64,000 nucleotides of DNA from Spirochaetota bacterium (GTDB lineage Bacteria > Spirochaetota > Spirochaetia > Treponematales > Treponemataceae), in NCBI GenBank assembly GCA_023438065.1, contig JAEXRH010000018.1:62001-126000 (forward strand). Reading direction: 5' to 3'. Below are positions 18,949 through 27,705 of this stretch, piece by piece; position 1 is the stretch's first letter, and each line of letters starts with the position of its first letter. Under the pieces are notes generated by a model. That model did no database searches. It worked only from the letters and a program-made list of their open reading frames with translations, and was not told where the DNA came from. A program made the translations under genes and the position numbers.

Positions 18949-20520
18949 TCAGTCCCGCGGAAGACTCCAACGGCCGTCCTCGAGAACGAGCCCGTATTCG
19001 GCCCCAAAGAGGGCGATAAGGCCGCGATGAAGTTCCCCGGCGACCGCGCTTGCCCCGGAACCGCCCTCGGCTCCCGGAAGATCCCCGTCGTCCGGCGGAA
19101 GACTCGTCAGGATCGTCTCCATGAGCATCTTCGCGGCGATAAAGCGGCGAGACTTCTCGACGGCGAGGATGAGCGGTTCGTCAAGCAGCCCGATTACCTC
19201 CCAGGTATTTTGCTCGGCTTGCGCGTATCGGCCGGCATCCTTGTCCTGGTCGGAGATCCTGAGCGGCAACTCGTACGGGAGCGTCTCGAGACGGGCGATA
19301 AGCGCGTCGAGATCGAAAAGACCGATCGCGCAGTTGAACAGGACCGGTTTTCCCTCTTTTTCGAATTGTAATACTTCCGGAAAGGAAATGCCCGCGCCGA
19401 TGTCCGCGCAGGTGAGATTTCCGCCCGAATCGGTAACGATGATCCCGCCCTTCACGTCCATCGGCGTACGCCAGGACGCCTCGAAGGCGGCTTCCTTTCC
19501 CGAAAGGGCGAATATCGCGAGCGAGACGGGATCGACCGTATAGCCCATGTTGTCGATGTTCCCGAGCCAGACATAGCGGACGCCCTGGGCGCGGAGCTTC
19601 CGGTAGATCGGGGCGAGTATCTCGAAGTTCTGCCCGTGGCCGCCGGGAATGGCGATTCCGCGGTCAAGACTCCCGAAGGCGCGATCGAATACGCGACGGG
19701 GAGACCCTTCGGCGGAATGGGTGATCGCGGCCATCATGCTCTGCGTCGCGGTGAAAAGCTCGAGCGAGGGACAGCCGAGGCTATCCGCGAGGGGCTTGAG
19801 CTCGTCCGCCATCACGTAGTCGCGGAAGGCGTCGAGAATCGCCCGGTCGGTCTGAAAGCTCGTCATCTGGAACGCGGGAAGGATGACCGACGGAAGCGGT
19901 CCGACGCGCTCGACGTACCGCCTTTTATGCTCGAGGAGCATCCTGAGCTTGAGAAGGAGGAAGCTATACCCCGGGGTACCGTCGGGATTGATGAACGCCG
20001 GGGTTATTCCCTTCGGCTTTCCCCGGCACAGGGAGCCGAGCGAGTCGAACCAGGCGCGGTACCGATCGAAGAGCGCGGGATCGAGCGACTGGTTTTTCTT
20101 GACGTCGGCGTAGGTCGTGGCGGAACCGCCGTTGAGGACGCCGTACGCGGCTTTCGGGTAAAGATGGAGACCGATCGTCTCGAGGGCGGCTTCGTCGAAG
20201 GTAAGCGAGCGGCCCGAAAGGGTTCCCGCGGCCCCGGAAGAGGGGCGCACCGACGAGGCCAGGGACTCCGGCGTGAACGGGAGGTCAAGCTCCCCGAATC
20301 GCGCGCGCGCGAGGTCTTCGTCCATGGTCCAGGAAGCGTCGCCGCGGCGGTCGATGACGGCAGGATTGGAAAGATCGGGCAAGGACGAGGGATGGACGCA
20401 ATCGGGATTCGAGAATCTTCCCGCGTTCAGGTCATTCAAAAAACGGGTTACGCGATCGAGGTCGACGCCTTCTGAAACGAGTTGCGCGGCAAGTGCAGGC
20501 GATAAATCGGTCGTTTTCAA
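18949..20520 (-). CDS. UDPGP-family sugar-1-phosphate uridylyltransferase
   Basis: 523-aa protein of the eukaryote-type UDP-sugar pyrophosphorylase superfamily. The glycine-rich nucleotide loop appears as LNGGSATTYADVKKN (about residues 128-142), followed by GGHGQNFEILAPIY and the uridine/metal site VWLGNIDNMGYTVDP. It probably makes UDP-glucose or UDP-GlcNAc from UTP; the exact sugar cannot be read from sequence. Such enzymes replace GalU in spirochetes. The only early start is TTG at 20520 with GAGG about 10 nt upstream. A GTTTAGTAAAC palindrome (20521-20531) abuts it. Confidence 0.75.
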   Translation of the reverse strand: MKTTDLSPALAAQLVSEGVDLDRVTRFLNDLNAGRFSNPDCVHPSSLPDLSNPAVIDRRGDASWTMDEDLARARFGELDLPFTPESLASSVRPSSGAAGTLSGRSLTFDEAALETIGLHLYPKAAYGVLNGGSATTYADVKKNQSLDPALFDRYRAWFDSLGSLCRGKPKGITPAFINPDGTPGYSFLLLKLRMLLEHKRRYVERVGPLPSVILPAFQMTSFQTDRAILDAFRDYVMADELKPLADSLGCPSLELFTATQSMMAAITHSAEGSPRRVFDRAFGSLDRGIAIPGGHGQNFEILAPIYRKLRAQGVRYVWLGNIDNMGYTVDPVSLAIFALSGKEAAFEASWRTPMDVKGGIIVTDSGGNLTCADIGAGISFPEVLQFEKEGKPVLFNCAIGLFDLDALIARLETLPYELPLRISDQDKDAGRYAQAEQNTWEVIGLLDEPLILAVEKSRRFIAAKMLMETILTSLPPDDGDLPGAEGGSGASAVAGELHRGLIALFGAEYGLVLEDGRWSLPRD

Positions 20521-20638
20521 GTTTAGTAAACCTCAAATTCAGGATATACCCGTAATCTTAATGGATTTGAACGATCTGTCAACCGAATTGTGGCCGGGGA
20601 GTCCCAACGCGAGCGATAACAAGACGCGGAGGGCACCG

Positions 20639-22336
20639 GTGGAAATCGTCAGTTTTTCGCGAAAAGGCTACGCGGGCGAGCTCGTCAAGGTAGAGGCTGA
20701 CCTGAGACGGGGAATCCCCGCCGTCGATATTGTCGGCCTGCCCGACGGCGCGGTCAAGGAGGCGCGGGAGCGGGTGCGCGCCGCGATCAGGAATTCGGGG
20801 CTCGAGTATCCCCGCGAGCGCATTCTCATCAATTTGAGCCCGGCGAATCTCCGGAAAGAGGGAAGCGCGTTCGATCTCGCGATCGCGCTCGCGGTGCTCG
20901 CCTCGGCGAGGGGACTCGCGCACGGGGGTATCGCCGGACGGGTGCTGATCCTCGGTGAACTCGAACTTTCGGGATTCGTCCGTCCCGTCTCCGGGGTGCT
21001 CGCGGCGGTTTCGCGCGCGCTCGAGGACGGGGTTCGGGACTGCATCATCCCCGCGGGTAACCGGGCCGAGGCCGCGCTCATGAAGGAAGCCTCGGTCATC
21101 GCGGTCGATCGGCTCGCGGACGCGCTGGCGGCCCTCGAGGCCATCGCCCGGGGTGAGCAGCCCGTCGCGGGGGAAGGAGCCGACGGCGGCGAAAATCGGA
21201 AACGCGGCGCGGAAGGCGCCGGGAGGGCAGGCGCCTCAGGCGGTACGGCGCACCGGGAATCGAGGGATGGCGTCGCGGTGATCCCGGAAACCGAATCCCG
21301 CGCCCCGGCCGTACGCTGGGAGGCGATTCCGGAGCAGGATTCGCCCTTTGAAGGCTACGAGGACGTGCGCGGGCAGGAAACCCTCGTCCGGGCGCTCCAG
21401 ATCGCCGCCGCGGGCGGGCATCATCTCATCGCCTACGGGCCGCCGGGCGTCGGGAAGACCCTCGCGCTCAGGCGCTTCCCCGCCATCCTTCCCGCGCTCG
21501 ACGAGGAAACCGCGATCGAGGTCACCCGGATCCACGGTATCGCCGGTCCCATCGCCCGGGCGGATGGCTCCAGTGTCCTCATCGAACGGCCGCCCTTCCG
21601 GGAACCGCATCAAAACGCGAGCCTCGAGGGGATGATCGGCGGGGGACGGCTCTGCGGCCCGGGGGAGATATCCCTCGCCCACGGAGGGACCCTCTTCCTC
21701 GACGAGGCGACCCAGTTCCGCCCGGGAGCCCTCCAGGCGCTCAGGACGCCGCTCGAGACCGGTTGGGTAACCGTGAGCCGCGCGGGGATAACGGGAACCT
21801 TCCCGGCGCGCTTCCAGCTCCTCGCGGCGATCAACCCCTGTCCGTGCGGGAATTTCGGCGCGGAGGGACGGATATGCACCTGCGATCCGGCGATCATCGA
21901 GCGGTATTGGCGAAAATTGACCGTTCCCCTCCTCGACCGGATCGACCTCCGGGTTCAGGTCGCCCTCCCCGACCCCGAGGCCCTTGCCGGAGAGGATGGG
22001 GAGTCGGGCTTTTCGACCGCGGAGCTCAGGGCGGGAATCGAACGGGCGCGACTCGCGCAGGAAGCGCGACACGGCCAGGCCGGACGCCTCAACGCCCGGC
22101 TTGGCCCGTCAGAGATTCGCGAATACTGCGCCCTATCCCCGGCCCTCGCGAGGACCTTCGCGAGCGGACTCAGGACCGCGCGGCTTTCGGGGAGGAGCGC
22201 CCATATCGCGCTCAAGGTCGCGCGGACGATAGCGGATATCTCAGGCGAGCGGGATATCGGGAAGGAGCACCTTTTCGAGGCGCTCTCCTTAAGACGCTGG
22301 AGTCAGACCGTCCCCGATTTCCTCAAGGAAGGGTAA
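20639..22336 (+). CDS. comM: YifB/ComM-type Mg-chelatase-like AAA+ ATPase
   Basis: 565-aa homologue of ComM, a hexameric helicase promoting branch migration during natural transformation. N-terminal Lon-protease-like domain (GIPAVDIVGLPDGAVKE), a 40-50-residue Gly/Glu-rich linker near 185-225, then the AAA+ core with Walker A YGPPGVGKT, Walker B GTLFLDE, and the family motif NPCPCGNFG. The start is GTG, set by GGAGGG 5 nt upstream; a longer open frame exists, but known members begin here. It converges on the PHP gene with only 20 nt between. Confidence 0.92.
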   Translation: MEIVSFSRKGYAGELVKVEADLRRGIPAVDIVGLPDGAVKEARERVRAAIRNSGLEYPRERILINLSPANLRKEGSAFDLAIALAVLASARGLAHGGIAGRVLILGELELSGFVRPVSGVLAAVSRALEDGVRDCIIPAGNRAEAALMKEASVIAVDRLADALAALEAIARGEQPVAGEGADGGENRKRGAEGAGRAGASGGTAHRESRDGVAVIPETESRAPAVRWEAIPEQDSPFEGYEDVRGQETLVRALQIAAAGGHHLIAYGPPGVGKTLALRRFPAILPALDEETAIEVTRIHGIAGPIARADGSSVLIERPPFREPHQNASLEGMIGGGRLCGPGEISLAHGGTLFLDEATQFRPGALQALRTPLETGWVTVSRAGITGTFPARFQLLAAINPCPCGNFGAEGRICTCDPAIIERYWRKLTVPLLDRIDLRVQVALPDPEALAGEDGESGFSTAELRAGIERARLAQEARHGQAGRLNARLGPSEIREYCALSPALARTFASGLRTARLSGRSAHIALKVARTIADISGERDIGKEHLFEALSLRRWSQTVPDFLKEG

Positions 22337-22356
22337 GCGGGAGGAAAGGCACCCTT

Positions 22357-23313
22357 TCAGGGCCTGATGACGTAGGGCTCGAGTTCCGCCGGAAGGAAGC
22401 GGTCTTCGATGGGACGGCGACCGGCGGTTTTCCCGATCTTCCGGTCGGGCCGAGCCGCGCCGTGAAAGTCGCTCCCCGCCGTGACGAAAAGCCCGAGTTC
22501 ACCCGCAAGCTTCTCGAGCCGTTCGCAGTCGACGATCCGCGCCGCGGGATGCCAGGCCTCGATGCCCGCGACGCCGCGGTCGCGGAAATTCGCGAGAATG
22601 CCGGAAAGATGTCCCCAGGAAACGTAGAGGGAAAGCGGGTGCGCGAGCACCGGAACGCCGCCCGAGGCCCTGATCGCCTCGATCCCCTCGTCGAGCGGGA
22701 TGCTCTTCCGGTCGATGAAATAGGGCCGGTCCTTCGCGAGATACCGGTCAAAGGCCTGCTGGCGGTTTTTGACGACCTTCGCCTCGACGAGATACTGCGC
22801 GAAATGCGGGCGACCGACGGTACCGCCCGCGGCAAGGGCCTCGACCCGCTCGAGGTCGATGTCGATCCCGCCCGCGCGCATCCGCTCGGCAATCTCGCGA
22901 TTCCGGTTTTTCCGGTCCTCGTTGAGCCTGACGAGGAGTTCCACGAGAGACCGGGGCGCGGATATCCCCTCGGGACCCGCTATGTCGCCGTATCGTCGAC
23001 GCGCAGCCCCCCCTGTCGCCGCGGACAGTGCCGCGTCAGGCGCACCCGTATCACCGGAAACCTCCGGAACCGAGCCGATCCCGTAGCCGAGCAGATGGCA
23101 CTCGCCCGGTTTCCACTCGATATCGAGCTCGACTCCCGGAAGGAAGCCGATGCCTGCGCTCAACGCGGCGCGGGCGGCCTCGGTATTGCCCGAAACCGAG
23201 TCATGGTCGGTGAGCGCGACGACTGAAAGCCCCGATTCGCGGGCATGGCCGACGAGCTCGGCGGGGGTAAACGATCCGTCTGATGCGCGGGAATGCGCGT
23301 GAAGGTCTATCAT
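22357..23313 (-). CDS. PHP-domain phosphoesterase (RNase AM/YciV family)
   Basis: 318-aa metal-dependent phosphoesterase. All PHP motifs are present: DLHAHSRASDG, LTDHDS, PGVELD, LAHPLS and SDFHG, giving the trinuclear metal site. Nearest characterised relatives are 3',5'-nucleoside bisphosphate phosphatase and RNase AM, which trims RNA 5' ends. An inserted low-complexity piece of about 40 residues (around 82-120) separates motif III from the helical domain. There is no good ribosome site. TACTAT lies 12 nt before ATG, so the leader is very short. Confidence 0.85.
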   Translation of the reverse strand: MIDLHAHSRASDGSFTPAELVGHARESGLSVVALTDHDSVSGNTEAARAALSAGIGFLPGVELDIEWKPGECHLLGYGIGSVPEVSGDTGAPDAALSAATGGAARRRYGDIAGPEGISAPRSLVELLVRLNEDRKNRNREIAERMRAGGIDIDLERVEALAAGGTVGRPHFAQYLVEAKVVKNRQQAFDRYLAKDRPYFIDRKSIPLDEGIEAIRASGGVPVLAHPLSLYVSWGHLSGILANFRDRGVAGIEAWHPAARIVDCERLEKLAGELGLFVTAGSDFHGAARPDRKIGKTAGRRPIEDRFLPAELEPYVIRP

Positions 23314-23399
23314 GGTTCGAAGGGGATAGTATCATAAAAAATGGACGCACGCACGGGATATGTGGTATACTTTTTACCATATTAAACCGAGGGAGCGTC

Positions 23400-24380
23400 A
23401 TGCCAAAAGCCGTTCAATTCAAGCCGAATTCGGTCGTGTACTTCGCCGGGGACGTCGATGACCGAGTCTTTCTCCTCCAGAAAGGCCGAATAGCGCTCAC
23501 CTCGACCGATATCGAAACCGGCAAACAGGTAACGGAATACATCAAGGAAGGCGAATTCTTCGGCGTCAAATCGGCCCTCGGGCACCTTCCCCGCGAAGAA
23601 AGCGTCATGGTCATCTCGGAATCCAACGTGCTGTCCTTTTCCACCGCGGAGTTCGAGGCCTTCGCCCAGTCCAATACCCGCATCATCATGAAGATGCTCA
23701 AGGTCTTCTCGAACCAGCTCAGGCACATCCACCGGCAGATCGAGAGCCTCCTCCACAGCGAGGAACAGACGAATCCCGACGACGGGATGTTCTCGGTCGC
23801 GAACTGCTTTTTCCAGTCCCAGCAATACAAGGCCGCTTCCGAGGTCGCCATCCGCTACCTCAAGCTCTTCCCGACCGGCAAGCACGTCCAGGAGATGAAG
23901 CAGATCGCGCAAAACACCCTCGTCTCGACCCGCGCCTTCGGCGAGCATCAGGCGGCCGCGCGACAGGGATTCCAGGGCGCGGGCAGGCAGGAAGGCGGTC
24001 CCGTCGGGAACGACCCGAACCTCGCGCTCACCCTCGCCGAGGGACTCGCCGGACAGGGAAAATGGGACGAAGCCTACAAACAGTACCATTCGATCATCGA
24101 GATCGGCGACTCGCCCGCGCTCGCCAAAGCCTACGTCGGCGCGGGAAAGAGCCTTTACGAGCAGGATGAGTACGTCCGCTGCGTCCAGCTCCTGACGACC
24201 TTCATCAGCCATGACCCCAAGTCGCCCCAGATGGCCGAGGTGCTCATGTATATGGGCCTGTGCTATCAACGGATGGATCAGAACGACAAGGCCAAGGCCT
24301 TCTTCGGCAAGGCCCTCAGCATGGCCGCGCCCCAACTCGCCCCGAAACTGCGGGAGCTGTACGAGTCCTGCGGAGGTTGA
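23400..24380 (+). CDS. cyclic-nucleotide-binding domain protein with TPR repeats
   Basis: 326 aa. An N-terminal cNMP-binding beta-barrel (about 5-115, with GEFFGVKSALGHLPREESV in place of the phosphate-binding cassette) lacks any HTH. It is followed by tetratricopeptide-like helices (about 125-165 and 220-320: WDEAYKQYHSIIE, DKAKAFFGKAL). The cassette lacks the canonical Arg-Ser/Thr-Ala triplet, so nucleotide binding is doubtful. GAGGGAG precedes the ATG and an extended -10 (TGGTATACT) lies upstream. The Crp-like gene follows after 3 nt, so the two act as one operon. Similar adjacent pairs are known in treponemes, role unclear. Confidence 0.82.
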   Translation: MPKAVQFKPNSVVYFAGDVDDRVFLLQKGRIALTSTDIETGKQVTEYIKEGEFFGVKSALGHLPREESVMVISESNVLSFSTAEFEAFAQSNTRIIMKMLKVFSNQLRHIHRQIESLLHSEEQTNPDDGMFSVANCFFQSQQYKAASEVAIRYLKLFPTGKHVQEMKQIAQNTLVSTRAFGEHQAAARQGFQGAGRQEGGPVGNDPNLALTLAEGLAGQGKWDEAYKQYHSIIEIGDSPALAKAYVGAGKSLYEQDEYVRCVQLLTTFISHDPKSPQMAEVLMYMGLCYQRMDQNDKAKAFFGKALSMAAPQLAPKLRELYESCGG

Positions 24381-24383
24381 ACC

Positions 24384-25031
24384 ATGAGTGACGTATTCGC
24401 CGCGTTTTCGCGCTTCGCCAAGATATTTCCCAAAGGCTCGGTCATCTTTTCCGAATTCGAGCCGGGAGACTGCTTCTACCTCATCCAGTCGGGACGCGTC
24501 CAGCTCATCAAGATCGTCAACGGATTCGAGAAAAACCTCGACATCCTCCAACCCTCCGAGATCTTCGGCGAGATGGCCATCCTCGAAAACTCCCCCCGCT
24601 CCGCGACCGCGATCGCCTACGACGACGTGAAGGCGCTCGAGTTCAACAAGGCGAACTTCGAGGTCCTCATGATGGGGAATCCCGCGATCGCGATGAAACT
24701 CCTCAAGACCTTCGTCAAGCGCATCTTCGCGCAAAAACGGCGCTTCATGGTCCTCACGGTGCCCGACAAGCTCGCGCGCGTCGGCGACGTCTTCCTCATG
24801 CTCGACGAGACCCAGCCCACCCTCGACCGCACGACCGAGATGCGGAGCTTCACGACCACGATCGACGAGATCGCCCGCTGGGCGGGCCTTCCCGCGGCCG
24901 AGGTCGAGGACGAGCTTCGCCGCTACATCGACCAGGGAAAGATGGAACTCTTCGACGACCGCGTCGTGGTCAAGAACATCACCGAGCTCTCCCGCTTCGT
25001 GAACGCGCGGCGGAGCAAGGAACCGGTATAA
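24384..25031 (+). CDS. Crp/Fnr-family regulator
   Basis: 215 aa. The N-terminal effector barrel includes the cassette FGEMAILENSPRSATAIA, which matches the cAMP-binding pattern (GE...PRSATA). A dimerisation helix follows, and a divergent C-terminal winged helix (TTIDEIARWAGLPAAEVEDEL) could bind DNA. Length is normal for Crp. It is translated from the same message as the cNMP/TPR protein. No Cys cluster for an Fe-S centre is present, so an Fnr-type oxygen sensor is unlikely. Confidence 0.85.
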   Translation: MSDVFAAFSRFAKIFPKGSVIFSEFEPGDCFYLIQSGRVQLIKIVNGFEKNLDILQPSEIFGEMAILENSPRSATAIAYDDVKALEFNKANFEVLMMGNPAIAMKLLKTFVKRIFAQKRRFMVLTVPDKLARVGDVFLMLDETQPTLDRTTEMRSFTTTIDEIARWAGLPAAEVEDELRRYIDQGKMELFDDRVVVKNITELSRFVNARRSKEPV

Positions 25032-25070
25032 CGCCGGAGAAAAGTCCCCTCGGGGCGCAAGCGCGCGCGA

Positions 25071-25100
25071 TTGACTTCCCCCGCGATAATTTGCTAATAT
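25071..25100 (+). promoter_or_regulatory. promoter of tRNA-Thr
   Basis: TTGACT (25071-25076), 18-nt spacer, extended -10 TGCTAATAT (-10 at 25095-25100). The tRNA begins at 25114. Confidence 0.7.
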
Positions 25101-25113
25101 TAACCCGTATCGC

Positions 25114-25186
25114 GCCAAGATAGCTCAGTCGGTAGAGCAGCACCCTCGTAACGTGCAGGTCTGCGGTTCGATTCCGCATCTTGGCT
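25114..25186 (+). tRNA. tRNA-Thr(CGT)
   Basis: 73-nt cloverleaf: acceptor GCCAAGA/TCTTGGC with discriminator T, D arm GCTC/GAGC, anticodon loop CTCGTAA with anticodon CGT (reads ACG, Thr), T arm TGCGG/CCGCA with loop TTCGATT. The last anticodon-stem pair is a C-C mismatch. CCA is not encoded. The 3' 18 nt recur at 25362. Confidence 0.93.
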
Positions 25187-25284
25187 GATAATCACGAAGG
25201 TCGATCCATACGGATCGGCCTTTTTGATTTTTAAGCATGCAGGATGCTGAATCGGTCAGGAGGGAACGCCGAGCGAATGCGAGG
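25169..25284 (+). repeat. tRNA-derived direct repeat, copy 1
   Basis: 116 bp starting with the last 18 nt of tRNA-Thr and including its terminator and 50 more bases. Repeated at 25362-25477 with a single mismatch (G25259 versus C25452). Period 193 bp. Confidence 0.95.
25199..25225 (+). terminator. intrinsic terminator of tRNA-Thr
   Basis: GGTCGATCC pairs with GGATCGGCC around the loop ATAC and is followed by TTTTT. A second identical copy lies at 25392-25418. Confidence 0.9.
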
Positions 25285-25361
25285 ATTAACCGCCATGGAT
25301 GGCGGCGACAGTGACCGGAAGCGGCCCGTAAGGAGCGAACAGGATGTTCACGACTGGAGGG

Positions 25362-25477
25362 CGATTCCGCATCTTGGCTGATAATCACGAAGGTCGATCC
25401 ATACGGATCGGCCTTTTTGATTTTTAAGCATGCAGGATGCTGAATCGGTCACGAGGGAACGCCGAGCGAATGCGAGG
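25362..25477 (+). repeat. tRNA-derived direct repeat, copy 2
   Basis: Second copy of the 116-bp unit, again beginning with CGATTCCGCATCTTGGCT (tRNA 3' end) and containing a second copy of the terminator. The tails after GCGAGG differ: copy 1 has a CCGCC-ATGGAT-GGCGG hairpin, copy 2 a related GAGGCCATGGATGACCTC. The small open frames here are products of the repeat, not genes. Confidence 0.95.
25392..25418 (+). terminator. duplicated terminator copy
   Basis: Exact copy of the tRNA terminator hairpin with its T run, 193 bp downstream of the first. Confidence 0.85.
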
Positions 25478-25493
25478 TAAAGAGGCCATGGAT

Positions 25494-25533
25494 GACCTCG
25501 TAAGGCGCCGAGAGCGACTCGGAGGGAGGACAC
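25494..25533. repeat. 39/40-bp direct repeat flanking oxidase segment, left copy
   Basis: Begins GACCTCGTAAGGCGCCGAGA and ends GGAGGGAGGACAC. It matches 27608-27646 except for a 4-for-3 base change in the middle (CTCG versus TGG). It lies at the end of tRNA-derived unit 2. Confidence 0.85.
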
Positions 25534-25589
25534 GCTTTACGGAACGCCTATATCCAAGACTGTACTAACCGCCGCGATAAAGCTGACGA

Positions 25590-27005
25590 TTAATATGCCT
25601 GTATCATTGTCATCAAGCCATTGTCTTCATGATCGATAATGTGGCAATGAAGCATCCAATCTCCCGGATTGGAGTACCGAAACGCGATATCAACGGATTC
25701 ACCAGCGGGGACGTTGACAGTGTCTTTCCATGTTTCTCTTGCCGGTTTTCGGCCATTCTCAGACAATACCTGAAAGTAGGTCCCGTGAAGATGCATGGGA
25801 TGATCCATACTGTGCATCATGGTATCCTTGTTCACGAACCGGACCTTGACGACGGTTCCGACCTTTACCCTGAGCGGCGCGGTATCGGGCCAGGATTTCC
25901 CGTTGATGGTCCACCGCATCATGTTCATCATTGAATCGCCCCTCATTCCGCTTGAACCGCCGGAATGCATCATGCTGCCGTCCATCATTCCGCCTGAGCC
26001 GTTCGAATGCATCATGCCTCCGTCCATGTTCATCGTCGAGTTCAATTCCAGAACGTAGTCAGGCGCCCGGGCGTCTATCCCGGTAAACGCGCGCGATTTT
26101 GGAGGTTTAAATGACGACTCGACGGCGGGAACCGAGCCACTCGCGTACCGTATCGGTATCACCATTCCGTAATCGGGACGATCGCTCGAGATCGCGTAAA
26201 CGTTTCCGGCCTTGCCCGTGGCTGACAATTCCGCGTCGATCCGCTCGCCCGGGCCCAACCGAACGGTATCGGTCATGAAGGGCTCGCTGAGGGCATGTCC
26301 GTCCAAATGCGTGACGCGGAATGAATGCCCCGAGACCTTGAGGGTATGTACGGCCGCCGTGGAAGCGTTGATGAACCGAAGCTTCGCCAATTGCCCGTTC
26401 TTGAGCGTCAGCGGCTGGATCGCGGTTCCCGTCTTTCCGTTAACCGTCTCGATGTTTCCCAATCGTTCCATTCCTCCCCGATCGGTACCCTGCAAACGAC
26501 GCCCCCGCGCGTCGAGCAGCCAATCATCAAGGATATAGGTCTCATCGATCGAATACGCCGCGTCCTCCGGGGCGGTCACGATGAAGGCCCCGTAGAGACC
26601 CATATCCATCTGCTCGAGGACGGGGCGGAGATGGCTGTGATACCAATACGTGCCGGATTCGCCCGCGACGAATTGAAAGCGGAAACGCTCACCTGGCTTT
26701 ATCGCTATCGTCGGCCCGTCCTGATCGTTCGGAACGACAAGCCCGTGCCAATGAATATTGGTAGTCACGGGCAATCGGTTATAGCCATCGACGACGACCG
26801 TGTCTCCCTGATTTACCCTAATCGCGACGCCCGGAACCGTACCGCCGTACGTCCAGACGCGAGTAGTGAGTCCGCTCGCCAATTCCAGGGAAGATTCCAC
26901 GAGATCGAACGTGAATGTCCTCGCGAACACGGGCGCGTGGACAAGCAAGATGGACGCGAGAAAGGCGATAAAACCCGCCTTTTTTCGAATATGTGACTTC
27001 ACCAT
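25590..27005 (-). CDS. secreted multicopper oxidase (CueO/CopA-like)
   Basis: 471 aa with a signal peptide (cleavage near residue 28, VFA-RT). All four copper motifs are present: NIHWHGL, WYHSH, HPMHLHG and HCHIIDHEDNGLM, the last giving the type-1 His-Cys-His with axial Met. Between about residues 325 and 370 lies a Met/His/Ser/Gly-rich stretch (GGMMHSNG, DGSMMHSG), as in CueO and CopA copper-tolerance oxidases, so Cu(I) oxidation in the periplasm is likely. AGAAGGAGGGG precedes the ATG. The gene is visibly poorer in GC than its neighbours and lies between direct repeats, which points to horizontal acquisition. Confidence 0.93.
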   Translation of the reverse strand: MVKSHIRKKAGFIAFLASILLVHAPVFARTFTFDLVESSLELASGLTTRVWTYGGTVPGVAIRVNQGDTVVVDGYNRLPVTTNIHWHGLVVPNDQDGPTIAIKPGERFRFQFVAGESGTYWYHSHLRPVLEQMDMGLYGAFIVTAPEDAAYSIDETYILDDWLLDARGRRLQGTDRGGMERLGNIETVNGKTGTAIQPLTLKNGQLAKLRFINASTAAVHTLKVSGHSFRVTHLDGHALSEPFMTDTVRLGPGERIDAELSATGKAGNVYAISSDRPDYGMVIPIRYASGSVPAVESSFKPPKSRAFTGIDARAPDYVLELNSTMNMDGGMMHSNGSGGMMDGSMMHSGGSSGMRGDSMMNMMRWTINGKSWPDTAPLRVKVGTVVKVRFVNKDTMMHSMDHPMHLHGTYFQVLSENGRKPARETWKDTVNVPAGESVDIAFRYSNPGDWMLHCHIIDHEDNGLMTMIQAY

Positions 27006-27607
27006 CTTTAGCCCCTCCTTCTATCAGCATAAGTATCGCTCATTAGGGATTGATTTTCCTCCGTTGAGTCGAAACGGTTTGCAATAAAACGGATTATGGA
27101 TGTTTCCTGGAAGAGACTATGAATCGATCGAACGACCCTTACGCGTTTTCCGCTTCGGCAACCGGTACTATCGACCCGTGCAAGGTATCGTCGCGACTCA
27201 TATTGTAACTACCCGTAATTACTCAGTTCATTATTTCGTTAAAAAAGCATTAATACCCCCTCGCGTCTTTCACAAGTTGATACCCACAATCACTCGCACG
27301 ATTACTCTTGGTATCGTCATTTCATCATAGACCCGAGAGGAGCACGGGGCTTCCGTTTCGCTTCGCCGGAGATCCAATGATGGCAAGTTTGTCATCGGGA
27401 GACTCTGATCCGCAGCAGGAACGTGATTTGATGCAACTATCTTCGTGGTCGGTAAATGAAACGACGATAGGTGCGGAGTACCGCTGATCGCTCGTGATTT
27501 ATCCGGAACACAGGACAAACGGGGAAACGTAAGCGCATCAGCGCTCATGGCTCGGCACTAACCAAGATCGAGCCGAACTGATGGCAGCAAGGAAAACGAC
27601 CAGTTTA
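27006..27607. other. 600-bp low-GC region without a supported gene
   Basis: Holds the oxidase's upstream region and about 500 bp of comparatively AT-rich sequence. No ORF with coding bias, no integrase or transposase fragment, and only a GGCTCG...CGAGCC hairpin near 27548-27574. I read it as remnant or regulatory DNA of the imported segment. Confidence 0.5.
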
Positions 27608-27646
27608 GACCTCGTAAGGCGCCGAGAGCGATGGGAGGGAGGACAC
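27608..27646. repeat. 39/40-bp direct repeat flanking oxidase segment, right copy
   Basis: Partner of 25494-25533. Together they bracket about 2.1 kb containing the multicopper oxidase. Confidence 0.85.
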
Positions 27647-27705
27647 CCGCGGTTTATCCGAAAGGATGGGGTTTCCCCCTCGATCGCCCGGCGAATAGCT
27701 CCCGT

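Noticed and set aside
25125..25533. Two small minus-strand frames sharing one C-terminal sequence
   Set aside because: They arise from the duplicated tRNA/terminator units and include tRNA sequence; no ribosome site.
25169..27646. CRISPR array or integron attC cluster
   Set aside because: Only two long repeats with a 193-bp period; no short regular spacers, no cas genes, no attC core sites or integrase.
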